A stretch of 64,000 nucleotides of DNA, taken from positions 62,001 through 126,000 of the forward strand of contig NZ_FIZX01000002.1 in assembly GCF_900055185.1 (NCBI RefSeq). Reading direction: 5' to 3'. Of this stretch, positions 43,564 to 53,982 are shown piece after piece (position 1 is the first letter of the stretch; every line of letters begins with the position of its first letter). The notes below the pieces were generated by a model. It had not been told where the DNA came from and made no database searches. It worked only from the letters and a program-made list of their open reading frames with translations. Origin of the DNA: Grimontia celer. GTDB lineage: Bacteria; Pseudomonadota; Gammaproteobacteria; Enterobacterales; Vibrionaceae. Position numbers and translations under genes: made by a program.

Positions 43564-45996
43564 TCAGGCTGTGCGGGTTTTAAAGAAGCTAACCAGCTCC
43601 TGTAAGTTTTCCGCTTCCACCAGCATATTTTCGCTGGCAGCCGTCGCCTCTTCAGCTAGGCCAGCATTCTGCTGGGTCATGTTATCCATTTCGGTGATTG
43701 CGCGATTGATTTCACCGATACCCTGCGACTGTTCCTGCGTCGCTGTGCTCATATCATCAATCATGGAAGAGACACTGCGAATCGAATCGACAATCTCTAC
43801 CAGGTTTTCACCCGACTCGCGCACCAACTGGGTACCATCTTTCACCTTGTTGACGCTGGCATTGATGAGATCTTTGATCTCCACTGATGCTTTCGCACTT
43901 CGCTGGGCCAGATTGCGGACTTCACCCGCCACTACCGCGAAGCCACGCCCTTGCTCTCCCGCTCGCGCTGCCTCTACCGCCGCATTCAGCGCCAGTAGGT
44001 TGGTCTGGAAAGCAATCTCATTAATCACGCCAATGATGTCTGATATCTGCTTGCTGGACTCTTCGATTTCCGCCATCGAGTTGACCGCTTCAACCACTAC
44101 AGTGCCTCCACGCTCAGCCTTCTTAGTCGCTTCGCTCGCCTGCTTTACTGCGCTTTGCGAAGTATCGGCATTTTGTTGAACAGTCGACGTCATTTCCTGC
44201 ATGCTGGCCGCTGTTTCTTCCAGACTACTGGCTTGAGTTTCAGTGCGGTCGCTCAAATCACTGGTGCCCGTTTTGATCTCACGGGCAGCGTTACTGACAG
44301 ACGTCGCCGTGCGGTTGATATCCACCACCAACTCATTCAATCGCTCGATGGTGGAATTCATCGCCTGTCTTACCGGCTCAAATTCATCATCCAGCCTCTC
44401 TGTCAGCGCAACACTCAAGTCCCCTTTGGACAGTGACACCAGACATTCACTGATTTTTGCTACAGCGCGTTTTTTCGCCGTTATGTCTGTTGCGTATTTC
44501 ACCACTTTGAACGGTTTGCCGTTTGCATCACAAATAGGGTTGTAGGACGCCTGAATCCAGACCTCGCGACCACCTTTGGCAAATCGTAAGAATTCCGCAG
44601 ACTCAAATTCACCGCGATTCAGCTTCTCCCAGAAGGCTTTGTACTCCGCTGAGTTTTTGTAATCGGGGTCGACAAAAATCGAATGATGGCGCCCTTTCAC
44701 TTCGCTCAATGAGTAGCCCATGGCATTCAGGAAGTTGTCATTAGCCTGGCGAATAGTGCCGTCCATATTGAATTCAATCACTGCCTGAGATTTACCAATC
44801 GCTTCAATCTGCCCTTCGTAGTCAGCATTTTTCAGTTTTTGATCAGTGATATCGGAGGCGTATTTCACGACTTTGAATGGCTTACCGTTGAGATCCAGAA
44901 TGGGATTGTAAGAAGCCTGAATCCAGATTTGGCGGCCGCCTTTTCCGACGCGCTCGAATTCCCCGGAAAAGAATTCACCCGCCGCAAGCGATTTCCAGAA
45001 TTCTTTGTATTCACGTGAGTTTTTCAGCTCTGTCGTGGCAAACATGGAGTGATGCTTGCCCTTCACTTCTTCGAGGGTATAGCCGACGGTATTCAGGAAG
45101 TTTTCGTTGGCGGTACGAATGGTGCCATCCAATTCAAACTCAATCACTGCCTGCGACTTACCGATGGCCCGTATTTGACCCGCGAAATCGGCATTACGCA
45201 TTTTCTGTTCGGTCACGTCAGTCGCGAATTTCACGACTTTAAATGGCTTGCCGTTGTCATCGAAAATCGGATTGTACGATGCACTGATCCAAATCTCTCG
45301 GCCACCTTTGGCGACGCGCTTGTAAACGGCACTTTGGTATTCACCCTTAGCCAATTTCTCCCAAAATGCTTTGTATTCACCTGACTGCGCCATTGCAGGC
45401 TCAACGAAAATAGAATGGTGCTTGCCCACCACTTCGTTCTCGTCGTAACCCATGGCACCAAGGAAGTTTTCATTCGCGCGAAGAATATTGCCTTTGAGGT
45501 CAAACTCAATCACCGCCTGACTGCGGTTGATGGCCTTAATTTGCCCAGATGTATCGAGATTTTTGTTTTTGTCCTGAGTAATATCAGTCGCGAATTTTAC
45601 CACTTTCTTTACGCCACCCTGAGGCGAATACACAGGGTTGTACGTTGCCTGAATCCAGACATCGATACCGTTTTTTCCAATTCGCTTGAACTCACCGGAC
45701 ACAGACTTACCGTTTGCTAATCTTGCCCAAAAATCTCTGTACTCGCTGGAATTAACGAATGCCTTTTCTACGAACAGGGAATGGTGTTTGCCGATGATTT
45801 CGTCCGGGGTATAACCCATAACTTTCAGAAAATTCTCGTTGGCCGAGAGAATATTCCCTTTGGTATCAAATTCGATGATGGCGAGAGACTTATCCAAGGC
45901 GGCGATCTTGGCGTTCGCCTCCGACTCGAGTTCTGCATCGAAGCCAAAAATACTGCTTATGGCTCGTTTCAGTGGTGACATGAAAGAGTTTTGCAT
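43564..45996 (-). CDS. Soluble chemoreceptor with four tandem PAS domains
   Basis: An 810-residue cytoplasmic methyl-accepting protein with no membrane segment. The start at 45996 follows AGGAGT; a start at 46020 is less likely. Four PAS domains repeat with a regular period of 122 residues (AIIEFD at 39, AVIEFD at 161, 283 and 405). Each has the pattern ANENFL/ANDNFL, GKHHS or GRHHS, and [10 protein letters not shown] short linker near 520-560 precedes the MCP signalling domain, with tip [20 protein letters not shown] near residue 655. PAS domains of this kind can bind haem or flavin. The strong similarity between units 2-4 suggests recent duplication. No C-terminal methylation-docking pentapeptide is seen. 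Confidence 0.92.
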   Translation of the reverse strand: MQNSFMSPLKRAISSIFGFDAELESEANAKIAALDKSLAIIEFDTKGNILSANENFLKVMGYTPDEIIGKHHSLFVEKAFVNSSEYRDFWARLANGKSVSGEFKRIGKNGIDVWIQATYNPVYSPQGGVKKVVKFATDITQDKNKNLDTSGQIKAINRSQAVIEFDLKGNILRANENFLGAMGYDENEVVGKHHSIFVEPAMAQSGEYKAFWEKLAKGEYQSAVYKRVAKGGREIWISASYNPIFDDNGKPFKVVKFATDVTEQKMRNADFAGQIRAIGKSQAVIEFELDGTIRTANENFLNTVGYTLEEVKGKHHSMFATTELKNSREYKEFWKSLAAGEFFSGEFERVGKGGRQIWIQASYNPILDLNGKPFKVVKYASDITDQKLKNADYEGQIEAIGKSQAVIEFNMDGTIRQANDNFLNAMGYSLSEVKGRHHSIFVDPDYKNSAEYKAFWEKLNRGEFESAEFLRFAKGGREVWIQASYNPICDANGKPFKVVKYATDITAKKRAVAKISECLVSLSKGDLSVALTERLDDEFEPVRQAMNSTIERLNELVVDINRTATSVSNAAREIKTGTSDLSDRTETQASSLEETAASMQEMTSTVQQNADTSQSAVKQASEATKKAERGGTVVVEAVNSMAEIEESSKQISDIIGVINEIAFQTNLLALNAAVEAARAGEQGRGFAVVAGEVRNLAQRSAKASVEIKDLINASVNKVKDGTQLVRESGENLVEIVDSIRSVSSMIDDMSTATQEQSQGIGEINRAITEMDNMTQQNAGLAEEATAASENMLVEAENLQELVSFFKTRTA

Positions 45997-46120
45997 TTTT
46001 GAGACTCCTGTTCCTCTCATAGAATACTAGTTGAAAAATCCCATTATTCCTGTTGAGACACGCAATTGATCGAAAAAGCTAACTTAATGGTTTCTGGGAG
46101 AAAGCAGCCCGAGCTGGAGC

Positions 46121-46157
46121 AATAAAAAAGCCGGTGCACGAATCGTGTCACCGGCTT
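46121..46157 (-). terminator. Rho-independent terminator of the oxygenase gene
   Basis: AAGCCGGTG at 46128-46136 pairs with CACCGGCTT at 46149-46157. Read on the reverse strand the hairpin is followed by TTTTTTATT. It serves the gene ending at 46228. Confidence 0.85.
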
Positions 46158-46203
46158 ATACCCAAACAACCTGAAGATGCAGGATTCAGCGAGTTTGGGT
46201 ATA
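46157..46203. repeat. Small palindromic repeat, copy 1
   Basis: TATACCCAAAC at 46157-46167 and its reverse complement GTTTGGGTATA at 46193-46203 flank a core AACCTGAAGATGCAGGATTCAG. A second copy lies at 47102-47148. Elements of this type are, to my memory, common between genes of Vibrionaceae. It overlaps the end of the oxygenase terminator. Confidence 0.75.
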
Positions 46204-46227
46204 TAAATTTAGCTTGGAATTGAAGCG

Positions 46228-47067
46228 TTAGATCAGACCCAACTCGCGCAGACGTTCCATCAGATAGCTATTGGCCGTATAGCGCTCAGACAGCACCACT
46301 TCTGGCTTTGGATGCAGGAACAAAGGCAAGGAAATGCGGGACTTGGTCATGTCAGCCCCTTCTGGGTTGACCACGCGGTGCGTGGTTGATGGGAAGTAGC
46401 CGCCAGATGCCTCTTGCAGCATGTCGCCAATGTTGACAATCAGGTAGCCAAAATCACAAGGCACATCCAGCCACTCGCCATCTTTACCCAATACTTGCAG
46501 GCCAGGCTCATTGGCCGCAGGAAGGATTGTCAGCAGGTTGATGTCTTCATGAGCCGCAGCACGAATAGCGCCCGGATCTTCATCGCCTTTCATTGGTGGG
46601 TAGTGCAGCACGCGAAGCAAAGTCTGCTCGCTGCAATCCACCATACTCGAGAGGGATTGCGAGTATAGTGACGACACGTTTTCCGGCGAGTGCGCTTCTA
46701 CCCAGCCCAGCAGGATTTTCGCCAGACCGTTCGCTTCGTCGTAGTAGCCTTGCAGCTGTTCTCTCAGGTCATCCGGACACTGACCCCAAGGGTAGTAATG
46801 GAAAAACTCTTTGATGTCTCTCTTCTTGTGGCCTTTCGCCACCTCAGACACCTCGGCCGGGAACAATCCGTCCTGTGTTTCTGGCTTGAATCGATATTGC
46901 ATTTTCTCTTCGCTATCGAAAAAGCCTTGCCAGTTTTCATACACTGACGACACCAGATCCTGACTGATTGGGTGATTTTTCAGGACGCCAAACCCTGTTG
47001 AGCGTAGGGATTCAACAAAACGTTCAGCCGCGTCTGGCGCGTTGAAGTCGACTGCTTCCAATTTCAT
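46228..47067 (-). CDS. Isopenicillin-N-synthase-like 2-oxoglutarate/Fe(II) oxygenase
   Basis: A 279-residue non-haem iron oxygenase. The iron-binding HxD is in AAAHEDINLLTIL near residue 175, the distal histidine in STTHRVVNP near 230, and the cosubstrate-binding arginine in KSRISLPLF. The start at 47067 is preferred over 47109 because it gives the usual N-terminus and leaves the upstream repeat outside the gene. This family includes many plant and bacterial hydroxylases with unknown substrates. The gene stands alone and is bracketed by two copies of a small palindromic repeat. Confidence 0.88.
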   Translation of the reverse strand: MKLEAVDFNAPDAAERFVESLRSTGFGVLKNHPISQDLVSSVYENWQGFFDSEEKMQYRFKPETQDGLFPAEVSEVAKGHKKRDIKEFFHYYPWGQCPDDLREQLQGYYDEANGLAKILLGWVEAHSPENVSSLYSQSLSSMVDCSEQTLLRVLHYPPMKGDEDPGAIRAAAHEDINLLTILPAANEPGLQVLGKDGEWLDVPCDFGYLIVNIGDMLQEASGGYFPSTTHRVVNPEGADMTKSRISLPLFLHPKPEVVLSERYTANSYLMERLRELGLI

Positions 47068-47101
47068 GGTGACTCTCTTGGTTTCTTTTTTGTTTGGGTA
47101 G

Positions 47102-47148
47102 ATATCCAAACAACGTGAAGATGCAGCATTCAGATCGTTTGGATATAT
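47102..47148. repeat. Small palindromic repeat, copy 2
   Basis: ATATCCAAAC at 47102-47111 pairs with GTTTGGATAT at 47137-47146; the core matches copy 1 at 46157-46203 with only few differences (CAACGTGAAGATGCAGCATT here). The arm bases differ from copy 1 in a compensating way, so the hairpin is preserved. Confidence 0.75.
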
Positions 47149-47229
47149 ATCGCACTTTCTTTGAAATGCGTTGCGAGAATTCTAGCAGTTGAGTGAAGCA
47201 GAACAATCTAAAGGGGTGAGAAAGGTGCG

Positions 47230-47997
47230 CTAGGTTCGTTCAACCAACCAATGACTGAGTAATTCATTGAACTCAGTTGGCTTTTCAAGCGGAACAAGAT
47301 GTCTTGCATTAGGAAGACAAGCAAATTCCCCATCAGGATAAAGGTAAGCGAGCACTTTTTTCGAGGCGACTGGGGTGTAATCAAACTCTGAGGTAAGCAT
47401 AAACAGCGGACATTTCAGCTTGGAAAGTTTGTTCAATGCGTCCCAGTTCACCACGGCATTAAAGGCCGCAATGTAGCTTTCCCTGTGGTTTTTCGACCAG
47501 CGACTGATCACCTCATCCCGGGTTTGAGCAAGAGCATCACCCGGTAGGAGTTGCTTTGCCATCAGCTTGGCAATGTTTTCCACACTGACAAACTTAAGCA
47601 GGAAGCGGCGGGAGCCGAGCATCCACCACTCATTGAGCTTTCTTGGACGACACTCTGCGAGCGCATTCACCACACATAGCCCCGCAACATACTTAGGAAA
47701 TCGGGTTGCTAACTCAATACCGACCATACCGCCCATTGAAACCCCCACGACCAACACTTCGCGAAGTTCCAGTGTCTCAATCAGTGAAGCAATAATGACC
47801 GCGCAGTGCGGCAAACTGAAGGTATCAATATCGCCCGGTGAGGCACCGTGCAGCGGGAAGTCGGGCGCAATCACATCAAACCGGTCGCTGAATGCATCGA
47901 TTTGATGCTGCCAATCTTCACTGCTCGAACCCAAGCCATGAAGAAGCAGGAGCGGCCGCCCCTGACCTTTACGCAGATAGTGAATATGAGATTCCAT
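47230..47997 (-). CDS. Alpha/beta hydrolase
   Basis: A 255-residue alpha/beta-fold hydrolase. HGLGSSSEDW supplies the oxyanion region, the nucleophile elbow is GVSMGG near residue 93, the acid lies in TSEFDYTPV and the histidine in NARHLVPLEKP. It has no signal peptide. The fold family includes esterases, lactonases and BioH/MenH-like enzymes, and I cannot choose between them. It ends 160 bases from the oxygenase gene on the same strand and may be separately transcribed. Confidence 0.85.
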   Translation of the reverse strand: MESHIHYLRKGQGRPLLLLHGLGSSSEDWQHQIDAFSDRFDVIAPDFPLHGASPGDIDTFSLPHCAVIIASLIETLELREVLVVGVSMGGMVGIELATRFPKYVAGLCVVNALAECRPRKLNEWWMLGSRRFLLKFVSVENIAKLMAKQLLPGDALAQTRDEVISRWSKNHRESYIAAFNAVVNWDALNKLSKLKCPLFMLTSEFDYTPVASKKVLAYLYPDGEFACLPNARHLVPLEKPTEFNELLSHWLVERT

Positions 47998-48012
47998 GTT
48001 TACAGTGTAAAG

Positions 48013-48576
48013 CTAACTAACACACCGAAGTGTATTATCGTCTTTACTTTGCGCCTGCCACTCTTCGCGAAGCACGCCATAGCGAAGCGAATCGTAATAT
48101 TTCCCTTCAAAGAAACGTACGCTTCGAATCCTACCTTCTTCCTGCATACCCAGTGCTTCGGCGCACTTCATCATACGGGGGTTGCCTGACCAGGTTGTCA
48201 GGCCAATACGGGCAACATCATAACGCTCAAAAAGATGGGTAATCCAAAGGGTCAGCGCTTTGCGTCCGAGTTTTTTTCCCCAGTATTGGGAGGTGAAAAG
48301 CGTGATTCCGACTTCCAACCAGCGGGTAGATTGGTCTTCCCAGTAACAAGAGAGATACCCAATAGCTTCGCCGTTGTAGTCAATCACCATCGCGGTTTGC
48401 GCTTCTTTGAGGCGCTTGAAAAGATGGCGCCGGAATTGAAAGCGAGATTGGTGTTCGAGCGGAAAATAGGGCGCATCGTGAGCCTTCCACTCGTTTTGAA
48501 CATAAATGAAATGCCACAGATGATCGCGTTCATCATTCCGGGCGGGTCGCAAGCAAATATCTTCAAGCTTTAACAT
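48013..48576 (-). CDS. GNAT-family acetyltransferase, RimJ/RimL-like
   Basis: A 187-residue acetyltransferase. It starts MLKLEDICLRPARNDERDHL and has the acetyl-CoA segment YWGKKLGRKALTLWITHLF near residues 95-115, then the IGLTTWSGNPRMMKCAEALG stretch. Such proteins acetylate ribosomal proteins, amino acids or antibiotics. The gene ends 15 bases before the hydrolase start, so the two probably form one unit. Confidence 0.85.
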   Translation of the reverse strand: MLKLEDICLRPARNDERDHLWHFIYVQNEWKAHDAPYFPLEHQSRFQFRRHLFKRLKEAQTAMVIDYNGEAIGYLSCYWEDQSTRWLEVGITLFTSQYWGKKLGRKALTLWITHLFERYDVARIGLTTWSGNPRMMKCAEALGMQEEGRIRSVRFFEGKYYDSLRYGVLREEWQAQSKDDNTLRCVS

Positions 48577-48910
48577 GTCTCTCCTTTTTCATGTCGCCGC
48601 GTTTACGCAGTCTTTTCTTTTTGTATGTTCCAGAGTCAACAGACCCTAATACTCAAGCTACCGCAGCCCTAAAAGGATAGCCAACAGAAAACGTTATTAT
48701 TGATTATTATCAGCAGTAAACTGTGTTTTCCCACCCAAATGCGCATCATGTTTCATTTTGTTGGCGATCAAATTCATTGAGATAGTTATCAATTGGACAT
48801 GTGAGCAGGCTTTTCTACGCTTGTTTATATGAATAAAGATCCATACAAAATGCACCATCACTATTGAAGGTCAACAGAACTTTGGGTCTGTTAACCTTGG
48901 GGATACTGCA
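48577..48910. promoter_or_regulatory. Intergenic region upstream of the haemoglobin gene with an FNR-like site
   Basis: A 334-base gap between the divergent acetyltransferase and globin genes, with no gene inside. TTGAT-TATT-ATCAG at 48700-48713 differs from the FNR consensus TTGAT-N4-ATCAA at one position. It lies about 200 bases ahead of the globin start, so its exact use depends on an unmapped promoter. Oxygen control would fit a bacterial haemoglobin. No NsrR or NorR site was convincing. Confidence 0.4.
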
Positions 48911-49324
48911 ATGTCGCTGACACAACAACAAATCACACTGATCCAAACCAGTTTTAGCAAGGTGGAACCTATCTCTCTCAAAGCTGCAGAGATTTTCTAT
49001 GACACCCTGTTTTCTTATGACCCAACGCTGAAGCCACTGTTCAAAAGCGACATGAAGCTGCAAGGAAGAAAACTGATGGCAATGCTGAGCGCCGCTGTGA
49101 ATGGATTGAATGACTTGGACTCTCTGGTTCCCGTGCTGCACCAATTGGCTGAGCGTCACGAAGGCTATGGGGTGAAAAAGAGCCATTTCACCCCTGTCGG
49201 TAATGCACTGCTGCATACCCTGAAAGTCGGTCTGGGCGATGAATATACGCCAGAAGTTCGCGCCGCTTGGGTGGCACTGTTACACATAGTGGCAGACACC
49301 ATGAAATCAAAAATGGCGGCTTAA
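48911..49324 (+). CDS. Single-domain bacterial haemoglobin (Vitreoscilla type)
   Basis: A 137-residue globin with no reductase domain. It resembles the Vitreoscilla haemoglobin and the globin part of flavohaemoglobins: FSKVEPISLKAAEIFYDTLF, then LAERHEGYGV with the likely proximal histidine at 83, and SHFTPVGNALLHTLK. A tyrosine near position 30 could be the distal B10 residue. It should bind oxygen or nitric oxide in the cytoplasm and assist respiration at low oxygen or NO detoxification. Without a fused reductase it needs a partner. Its stop overlaps that of the convergent SRAP gene. Confidence 0.92.
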   Translation: MSLTQQQITLIQTSFSKVEPISLKAAEIFYDTLFSYDPTLKPLFKSDMKLQGRKLMAMLSAAVNGLNDLDSLVPVLHQLAERHEGYGVKKSHFTPVGNALLHTLKVGLGDEYTPEVRAAWVALLHIVADTMKSKMAA

Positions 49325-50001
49325 TCGGCCGCCAAGTGAACGCTTTCACCTATCGCATTTCTTACTGACGCCTTTTCAATAGGCGTCACACTTATTGGCA
49401 GCGGTAATTGCGGTGAGAGCATCTCTTCTAATTCCCCCACATTTGCGGCTGGACAGTCTAGCCATTTCCTCTGCACTTCAGGATTGAGCGGCAGTATTAA
49501 CGGCATCGACTTCGCATGGTAAGGCGCGATTTTAGGGTGAGGTGGCAAAGTAACGATTGAGCATGACAGGACTTCTTGTCCGGTTGTTCCATCAATCCAG
49601 TGACGAAACAAACCGCCAAACGCAATGGCACTCCCGACAGGATCCATCGCATAGGCGTTGCCTTGTTGGGTTTCCACGAAACCTGACGCCGGAATAATAC
49701 AGCGCGTCTTGCGAAAAGCGTCAAAACCCGCGCTGCCTTTAACATTGAGTTTATCGCTACGGGTATTGAAGCTGGCGTATTTGGTGAGTGGGCGAATGCG
49801 TCCGTCTTCATGGTGCATAAGTAGCCACCAGCAGGCGTCTTTCAATACCGTCTCTTTCCCGTTCGACACCACAATACTGACCGTATCAGTTGGCGCAATG
49901 TCGTTGCTCGTCCTAATCGGAAGCCGGCCTAAATTCACGCCTAAGCTATCCAACAGCGCATGCATGTAAGGATCATCGGTGACGTTAAAGCGTCCGCACA
50001 T
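49321..50001 (-). CDS. SRAP-domain protein (YedK/HMCES family)
   Basis: A 226-residue SOS-response-associated peptidase-type protein. The catalytic cysteine is Cys2 (MCGRFNV), followed by SFNTRSDKL, PASGFVETQ (Glu near residue 108) and the H-A-K-S-MPLIL segment (His near residue 161). The usual GFYEW reads GFVETQ here. The family forms a covalent link to abasic sites in single-stranded DNA and protects them. It lies just ahead of the tor terminator on the same strand but has its own transcription unit. Confidence 0.9.
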   Translation of the reverse strand: MCGRFNVTDDPYMHALLDSLGVNLGRLPIRTSNDIAPTDTVSIVVSNGKETVLKDACWWLLMHHEDGRIRPLTKYASFNTRSDKLNVKGSAGFDAFRKTRCIIPASGFVETQQGNAYAMDPVGSAIAFGGLFRHWIDGTTGQEVLSCSIVTLPPHPKIAPYHAKSMPLILPLNPEVQRKWLDCPAANVGELEEMLSPQLPLPISVTPIEKASVRNAIGESVHLAAD

Positions 50002-50043
50002 GGCATATCCTTTACCTTTCGATATTCAATAAAGTGTATACCC

Positions 50044-50072
50044 AAAAAAAGAGCCGCAATTGCGGCTCTTAA
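50044..50072 (-). terminator. Rho-independent terminator of the tor operon
   Basis: The palindrome GAGCCGCAATTGCGGCTC at 50051-50068, read on the reverse strand, is followed by a run of T (50044-50050 as A). It lies some 20 bases past the torA stop. Confidence 0.88.
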
Positions 50073-50091
50073 GACAGTTTTGATCACAGCG

Positions 50092-52569
50092 TTACAAAGA
50101 AACAATCTCTGGGCCTGAGAACGCATTCACGGCTGGCGCCTCGCCCTTGAATTTCTCGTAATCCACCAAACAGGTGTATGCACTACAAGCCTGTGCAAGC
50201 TCAGAGGTACCGACATCCAGTGTCACCGTATTCGGGTCACCATAGGTGTCAATGGCGCCAATTTCAGAGCCTGTTGGGCCATACCAAGCCCCTTCCTGAA
50301 TACGGATAACACCCGGTGGGTAATCATCCGACACCACGGCGCCGGCAATCAGTTGTCCACGGTCGTTAAACACGCGGATCAGATCGCCATCTTTCACGCC
50401 ACGCGCTTTGGCATCTTCAGGGTTGATGTAGGCAGGCTCTCGCCCCTGCACTGTGTAGGTTTCACGAAGCGCTGGTGATTCACACATCTGTGAGTGCAGG
50501 CGCTTGTCCGGGTGACAAGATTGCAGCCACATCGGGAATTTCTCTGACCCCGGGCCACCGTGAGAACGCTCGGCTTTCTCAAACCACATAGGGTGTTCCT
50601 GACAATATTCGTAACCAAATCCGCCGATTTTGCGACTGGTGATTTCGATAAAGCCAGAAGGCGTACCCAATGGATTGAGCTCAGGATCTTCACGGAATAA
50701 AGCGTGACGGACAAAAGTACTGCCCTTACCAAAGCCGACATAACCCTCTTTCCAGAAGGATTCAAAGTCAGGCATTTCAAAGTTGCCTTTGTTGGCCGTT
50801 ACACACTCGTTGTAGAGCTTCTCAACCCACTGCATCTCAGTCATTTCCTGCGCGTACTCTTTGTCTTTATTCAGACCAAAGCGGGCAGTCAAACCCTTGA
50901 AAATCTCGAAGTCTGTGCGGGATTGATAGAGTGGATCCACCAACTTGTGCATAGCAAGTACACCCGTTGCTGAATACGCACCGTAGAGGTCAATGTCGTT
51001 ACGCTCAAATTGTGTACAGGCTGGCAACACAATGTCAGAGAAGCGGCAGGTCGCTGTCCACGCAAAGTCGATGGTGATGGCCGTTTCAATGTTGTGGTAG
51101 GCCTTCTTCATCCGGTTGTGATCCTGATGATGGTGCCATGGGTTGTTACCACTCACCACGACCATTTTGATCGGCGGCAATTTCACTTTGCTGCCGTTGT
51201 AGTTGATCACTTTGCCCGGCTCTTCAATCGCCTCTATCCAACGTGCCACCGGAATGGTGCTCGCATAGCCTTTGAAGTCGCTGTTGTTGTATTTCGGCTC
51301 CATACCAGGGTCGAGGTTTCGAGGGAAGCCACCAGGACCGGCAGCGCCTGTTGCTGGCTCACCAATCCCACTGTAGTGGTGCGCGTAAGAAACACCTGCG
51401 CCCGGTAGGCCAATACCGCCGAGCATACTTGCCAGTACAGCCCCCATCCAATATGGCTGCTCGCCGTGTTGCTGGCGCTGCACACACCAGCCAAACATCA
51501 ATTGCGTGCGCTCACTCGCTAACATGCGGGCAAATTCGCGGATGCGATCAGCTTCTACGCCGCATATCTTGGACGCCCATTCAGGCGTTTTCTCGACCTT
51601 GTCTTTGGTTTTACCCATGACGTAATCGATGAAAGGTTCAAAGCCGAGGCAGTAAATCTTGATAAATTCTTTGTCGTACAAATCCTCTGTATAGAGGGTG
51701 TGCGCCAAGGCCAGCATAAACGGCACATCAGTTTGAGGGTTGATGTACTGATGCTCGCAACCAAGGAATTTCTGGGTTTTGCTGACCACAGGATCAACCG
51801 AGATCACCTTGATATCACCGCTGGCGACTTTGTCTTTCAGTTGATCGAAGTAGCCATACACATCATGGGTTGGACACTGCCAGCCAACCTGTGCGTTTTT
51901 CACCGGATCATTCGCCCAAATCACAATTTGCTTGGCGTTATCCAGCACCAACTGCCACGAGGTTTGCTGCGCGTATACTTCGGTTGAACCGAGCACATAA
52001 GGCATGATGGTTTGTCCGGCACCCGTCGAGTAATCCCCGATTTTCTTCACGAAGAAGCCGTGCATCGCCATCGCACGCTGCATATGAGTCGTACAACTAT
52101 GGAACTGACCTGTCTGACGCCAGCCGGTTTGTCCTGCCAGCACGCCTGACGGACCATAAGTCTTCTGCACGCGCTCAAGTTCGCTATAGAAGAGATCAAG
52201 CGCCTGGTCCCAGGTCACGCGAACAAAACGGTTATCACCGCGTGTGGTGTTCCAGCCTTCGGCGCGTTTCAACCAATCAAGGCGCACCATGGGGTAACGT
52301 ACACGGGATGGGTTGTAGATAAGGCCCTTCACCCCTTCGAGCATTTCGGTCGGGTGTTTGTCGTGATCGAACGCCACGACCTCGGCGACTTCACCGCCGA
52401 CGATGCGGGCGCGGAATGCGCCCCAGTGAGAACCAGAGGTGCGCCAAGTGCCCTCCAGCAATTCTGAACTGGCGTGTGCGTCTGTAGCAACGAGAAGGCT
52501 GGGACCAATGACAGCCGTTGCACTGACAGACAACATGCCTTTAAGGAAAGTTCGTCTATTGATTGTCAT
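50092..52569 (-). CDS. torA: Trimethylamine-N-oxide reductase, molybdenum catalytic subunit
   Basis: An 825-residue periplasmic molybdoenzyme. The twin-arginine signal [20 protein letters not shown] directs folded export after cofactor insertion. The mature enzyme starts near [10 protein letters not shown] and shows the DMSO-reductase family plan, with GDYSTGAGQ giving the likely molybdenum-binding serine. It reduces TMAO to trimethylamine as terminal electron acceptor in anaerobic growth, receiving electrons from TorC. The order torE-torC-torA, with 13 bases between torC and torA, matches tor operons in Vibrio and Shewanella. The chaperone gene torD is not in the window. Confidence 0.95.
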   Translation of the reverse strand: MTINRRTFLKGMLSVSATAVIGPSLLVATDAHASSELLEGTWRTSGSHWGAFRARIVGGEVAEVVAFDHDKHPTEMLEGVKGLIYNPSRVRYPMVRLDWLKRAEGWNTTRGDNRFVRVTWDQALDLFYSELERVQKTYGPSGVLAGQTGWRQTGQFHSCTTHMQRAMAMHGFFVKKIGDYSTGAGQTIMPYVLGSTEVYAQQTSWQLVLDNAKQIVIWANDPVKNAQVGWQCPTHDVYGYFDQLKDKVASGDIKVISVDPVVSKTQKFLGCEHQYINPQTDVPFMLALAHTLYTEDLYDKEFIKIYCLGFEPFIDYVMGKTKDKVEKTPEWASKICGVEADRIREFARMLASERTQLMFGWCVQRQQHGEQPYWMGAVLASMLGGIGLPGAGVSYAHHYSGIGEPATGAAGPGGFPRNLDPGMEPKYNNSDFKGYASTIPVARWIEAIEEPGKVINYNGSKVKLPPIKMVVVSGNNPWHHHQDHNRMKKAYHNIETAITIDFAWTATCRFSDIVLPACTQFERNDIDLYGAYSATGVLAMHKLVDPLYQSRTDFEIFKGLTARFGLNKDKEYAQEMTEMQWVEKLYNECVTANKGNFEMPDFESFWKEGYVGFGKGSTFVRHALFREDPELNPLGTPSGFIEITSRKIGGFGYEYCQEHPMWFEKAERSHGGPGSEKFPMWLQSCHPDKRLHSQMCESPALRETYTVQGREPAYINPEDAKARGVKDGDLIRVFNDRGQLIAGAVVSDDYPPGVIRIQEGAWYGPTGSEIGAIDTYGDPNTVTLDVGTSELAQACSAYTCLVDYEKFKGEAPAVNAFSGPEIVSL

Positions 52570-52582
52570 GCTGTTTTCCCTC

Positions 52583-53761
52583 TCAGTGTTCTACAAAGGT
52601 GCTGGAATGTTTCTGCAGGTACTTGAGCACCAATGCCTGAGTCGCCTGATCAAAGTTAACGAAGCCCATCATGCCATCGAACATGCCCGGCCAGGTGTTG
52701 GCATCAAAGTGCGCCACATCAGGTTGGGTATGACAAAGGCTACAGTTGGTGTCGTAAGCCTGTTTTGCTTCGGTCCAGATGGGGTCGATAGTGTCGAGGA
52801 AATCTGCTTTTTTCACCCAAAGATCCACTTCTACACGTTGCCAGGTCAGGCCCGTCAGGTCGTCTTCTTTGGTTTCAAATGTGCGGATATCGGTCTGGCT
52901 CTGTGCCACCTCTTTCGACAAAGCGGCGGAGGCGATATTCAGGCCAAAGTCTTCATAGATCACACGGCCAAAACCTTTCATCTTTCGCCAGCCAGTGAGG
53001 GTGACTTTCGCCGCCTTGTCGTCCTCTTCCAAAATGGTCACCATAGATGCGGGCTCGAGCACGCCACCATCCTGTTTGAGATCTTTATCGACGTACATTT
53101 CCAGAAAGTTGATGCTGTAAATCGGCGCGCCTTTGTTGAAATCAGTGCTGTGAGAGCGGGAAATCAACTTACCGAGCAAGCCACCGGTTGAGTCCATTTC
53201 TGCAGGCAGTTCGTGAGCAATCCCTTTATGGCAATCGATACAGCTTTGATCGGTTTGCGCCGCGTGCTGCATTTGGAAGCGCGACGTTGGCCTCATCTTG
53301 TCAAACTGCATACTGGCATAGCTGTGACAGGCCTTACATTCCTTCGAGCCATTGGCACTGAACCTCGCCCACTCATGCTGGGCCAGTTCTAACCGCTTCT
53401 CGAGAAATTTTTCTCGGGTGCCAATGACACCGAAAACCTGGGCAAACACTTCTTTGCTGGCCTGCATTTTACGGGCGATTTTGTCCGTCCAGTTGTGTGG
53501 CACGTGGCAATCGGGACAGGTCGCGCGCACGCCGGAGCGGTTAGACCAGTGAATGGTTTTCTGCAGTTCCGGATAAACGTTGTCACGCATCGAATGGCAG
53601 GAAATACAGAACTGTTCAGTATTGGTGACTTCCAGCGCGGTATTGAAGCCGCCCCAGAAAATCACACCCGCGATAAAGCCACCGAGCGTCAGCGTCCCAA
53701 GACTGATTTTGGTGGCCGGACGCCGCATGGTCGCCCAAAGTTTTTTGATAAATTCTTTCAT
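52583..53761 (-). CDS. torC: Membrane-anchored pentahaem cytochrome c of the TMAO system
   Basis: A 392-residue NapC/NirT-type cytochrome. The N-terminal membrane anchor is near residues 20-40. Five CXXCH haem sites are visible: C52-H56, C82-H86, C142-H146, C174-H178 and C340-H344; four lie in the N-terminal NapC-like part and one in the C-terminal domain. It carries electrons from the menaquinol pool to TorA. This five-haem build is that of TorC and not of the four-haem NapC. Confidence 0.95.
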   Translation of the reverse strand: MKEFIKKLWATMRRPATKISLGTLTLGGFIAGVIFWGGFNTALEVTNTEQFCISCHSMRDNVYPELQKTIHWSNRSGVRATCPDCHVPHNWTDKIARKMQASKEVFAQVFGVIGTREKFLEKRLELAQHEWARFSANGSKECKACHSYASMQFDKMRPTSRFQMQHAAQTDQSCIDCHKGIAHELPAEMDSTGGLLGKLISRSHSTDFNKGAPIYSINFLEMYVDKDLKQDGGVLEPASMVTILEEDDKAAKVTLTGWRKMKGFGRVIYEDFGLNIASAALSKEVAQSQTDIRTFETKEDDLTGLTWQRVEVDLWVKKADFLDTIDPIWTEAKQAYDTNCSLCHTQPDVAHFDANTWPGMFDGMMGFVNFDQATQALVLKYLQKHSSTFVEH

Positions 53762-53802
53762 GATCGTGTGCTCTCAATTGGGTCAGTGAATGTGCATCGC
53801 TG

Positions 53803-53982
53803 TTAGCCGTGACCCGGAGGGCCAAAAAAGAACACCTGACTCATCCAAATGAGAAAGCCGTACCCACCAATCAGTACCACGCTGAGAATGGGGAACAGGA
53901 AGACGGCGATAAAGAAGAAAGCACGCCACTCAAACGTCCCTTTCTCACCTTCCTGAACAATATCTGTTTCGCTTTTTTCCAT
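53803..53982 (-). CDS. torE: TorE/NapE-family small membrane protein
   Basis: A 59-residue protein with a charged N-terminus and one membrane segment (AFFFIAVFLFPILSVVLIGG), ending FFFGPPGHG as in NapE/TorE proteins. The ATG at 53982 is preferred over 54105 because GAGGA lies eight bases ahead and the length fits. It is the first gene of the tor operon. Its role in TMAO respiration is unknown. No sure tor-box was found in the 266 bases before it; an inverted repeat CAAGTCT/AGACTTG sits at 54049-54067. Confidence 0.88.
   Translation of the reverse strand: MEKSETDIVQEGEKGTFEWRAFFFIAVFLFPILSVVLIGGYGFLIWMSQVFFFGPPGHG

Noticed and set aside
50035-50047. A third copy of the palindromic repeat near TATACCCAAA
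   Set aside because: Only the left arm is present; the rest is the torA terminator.
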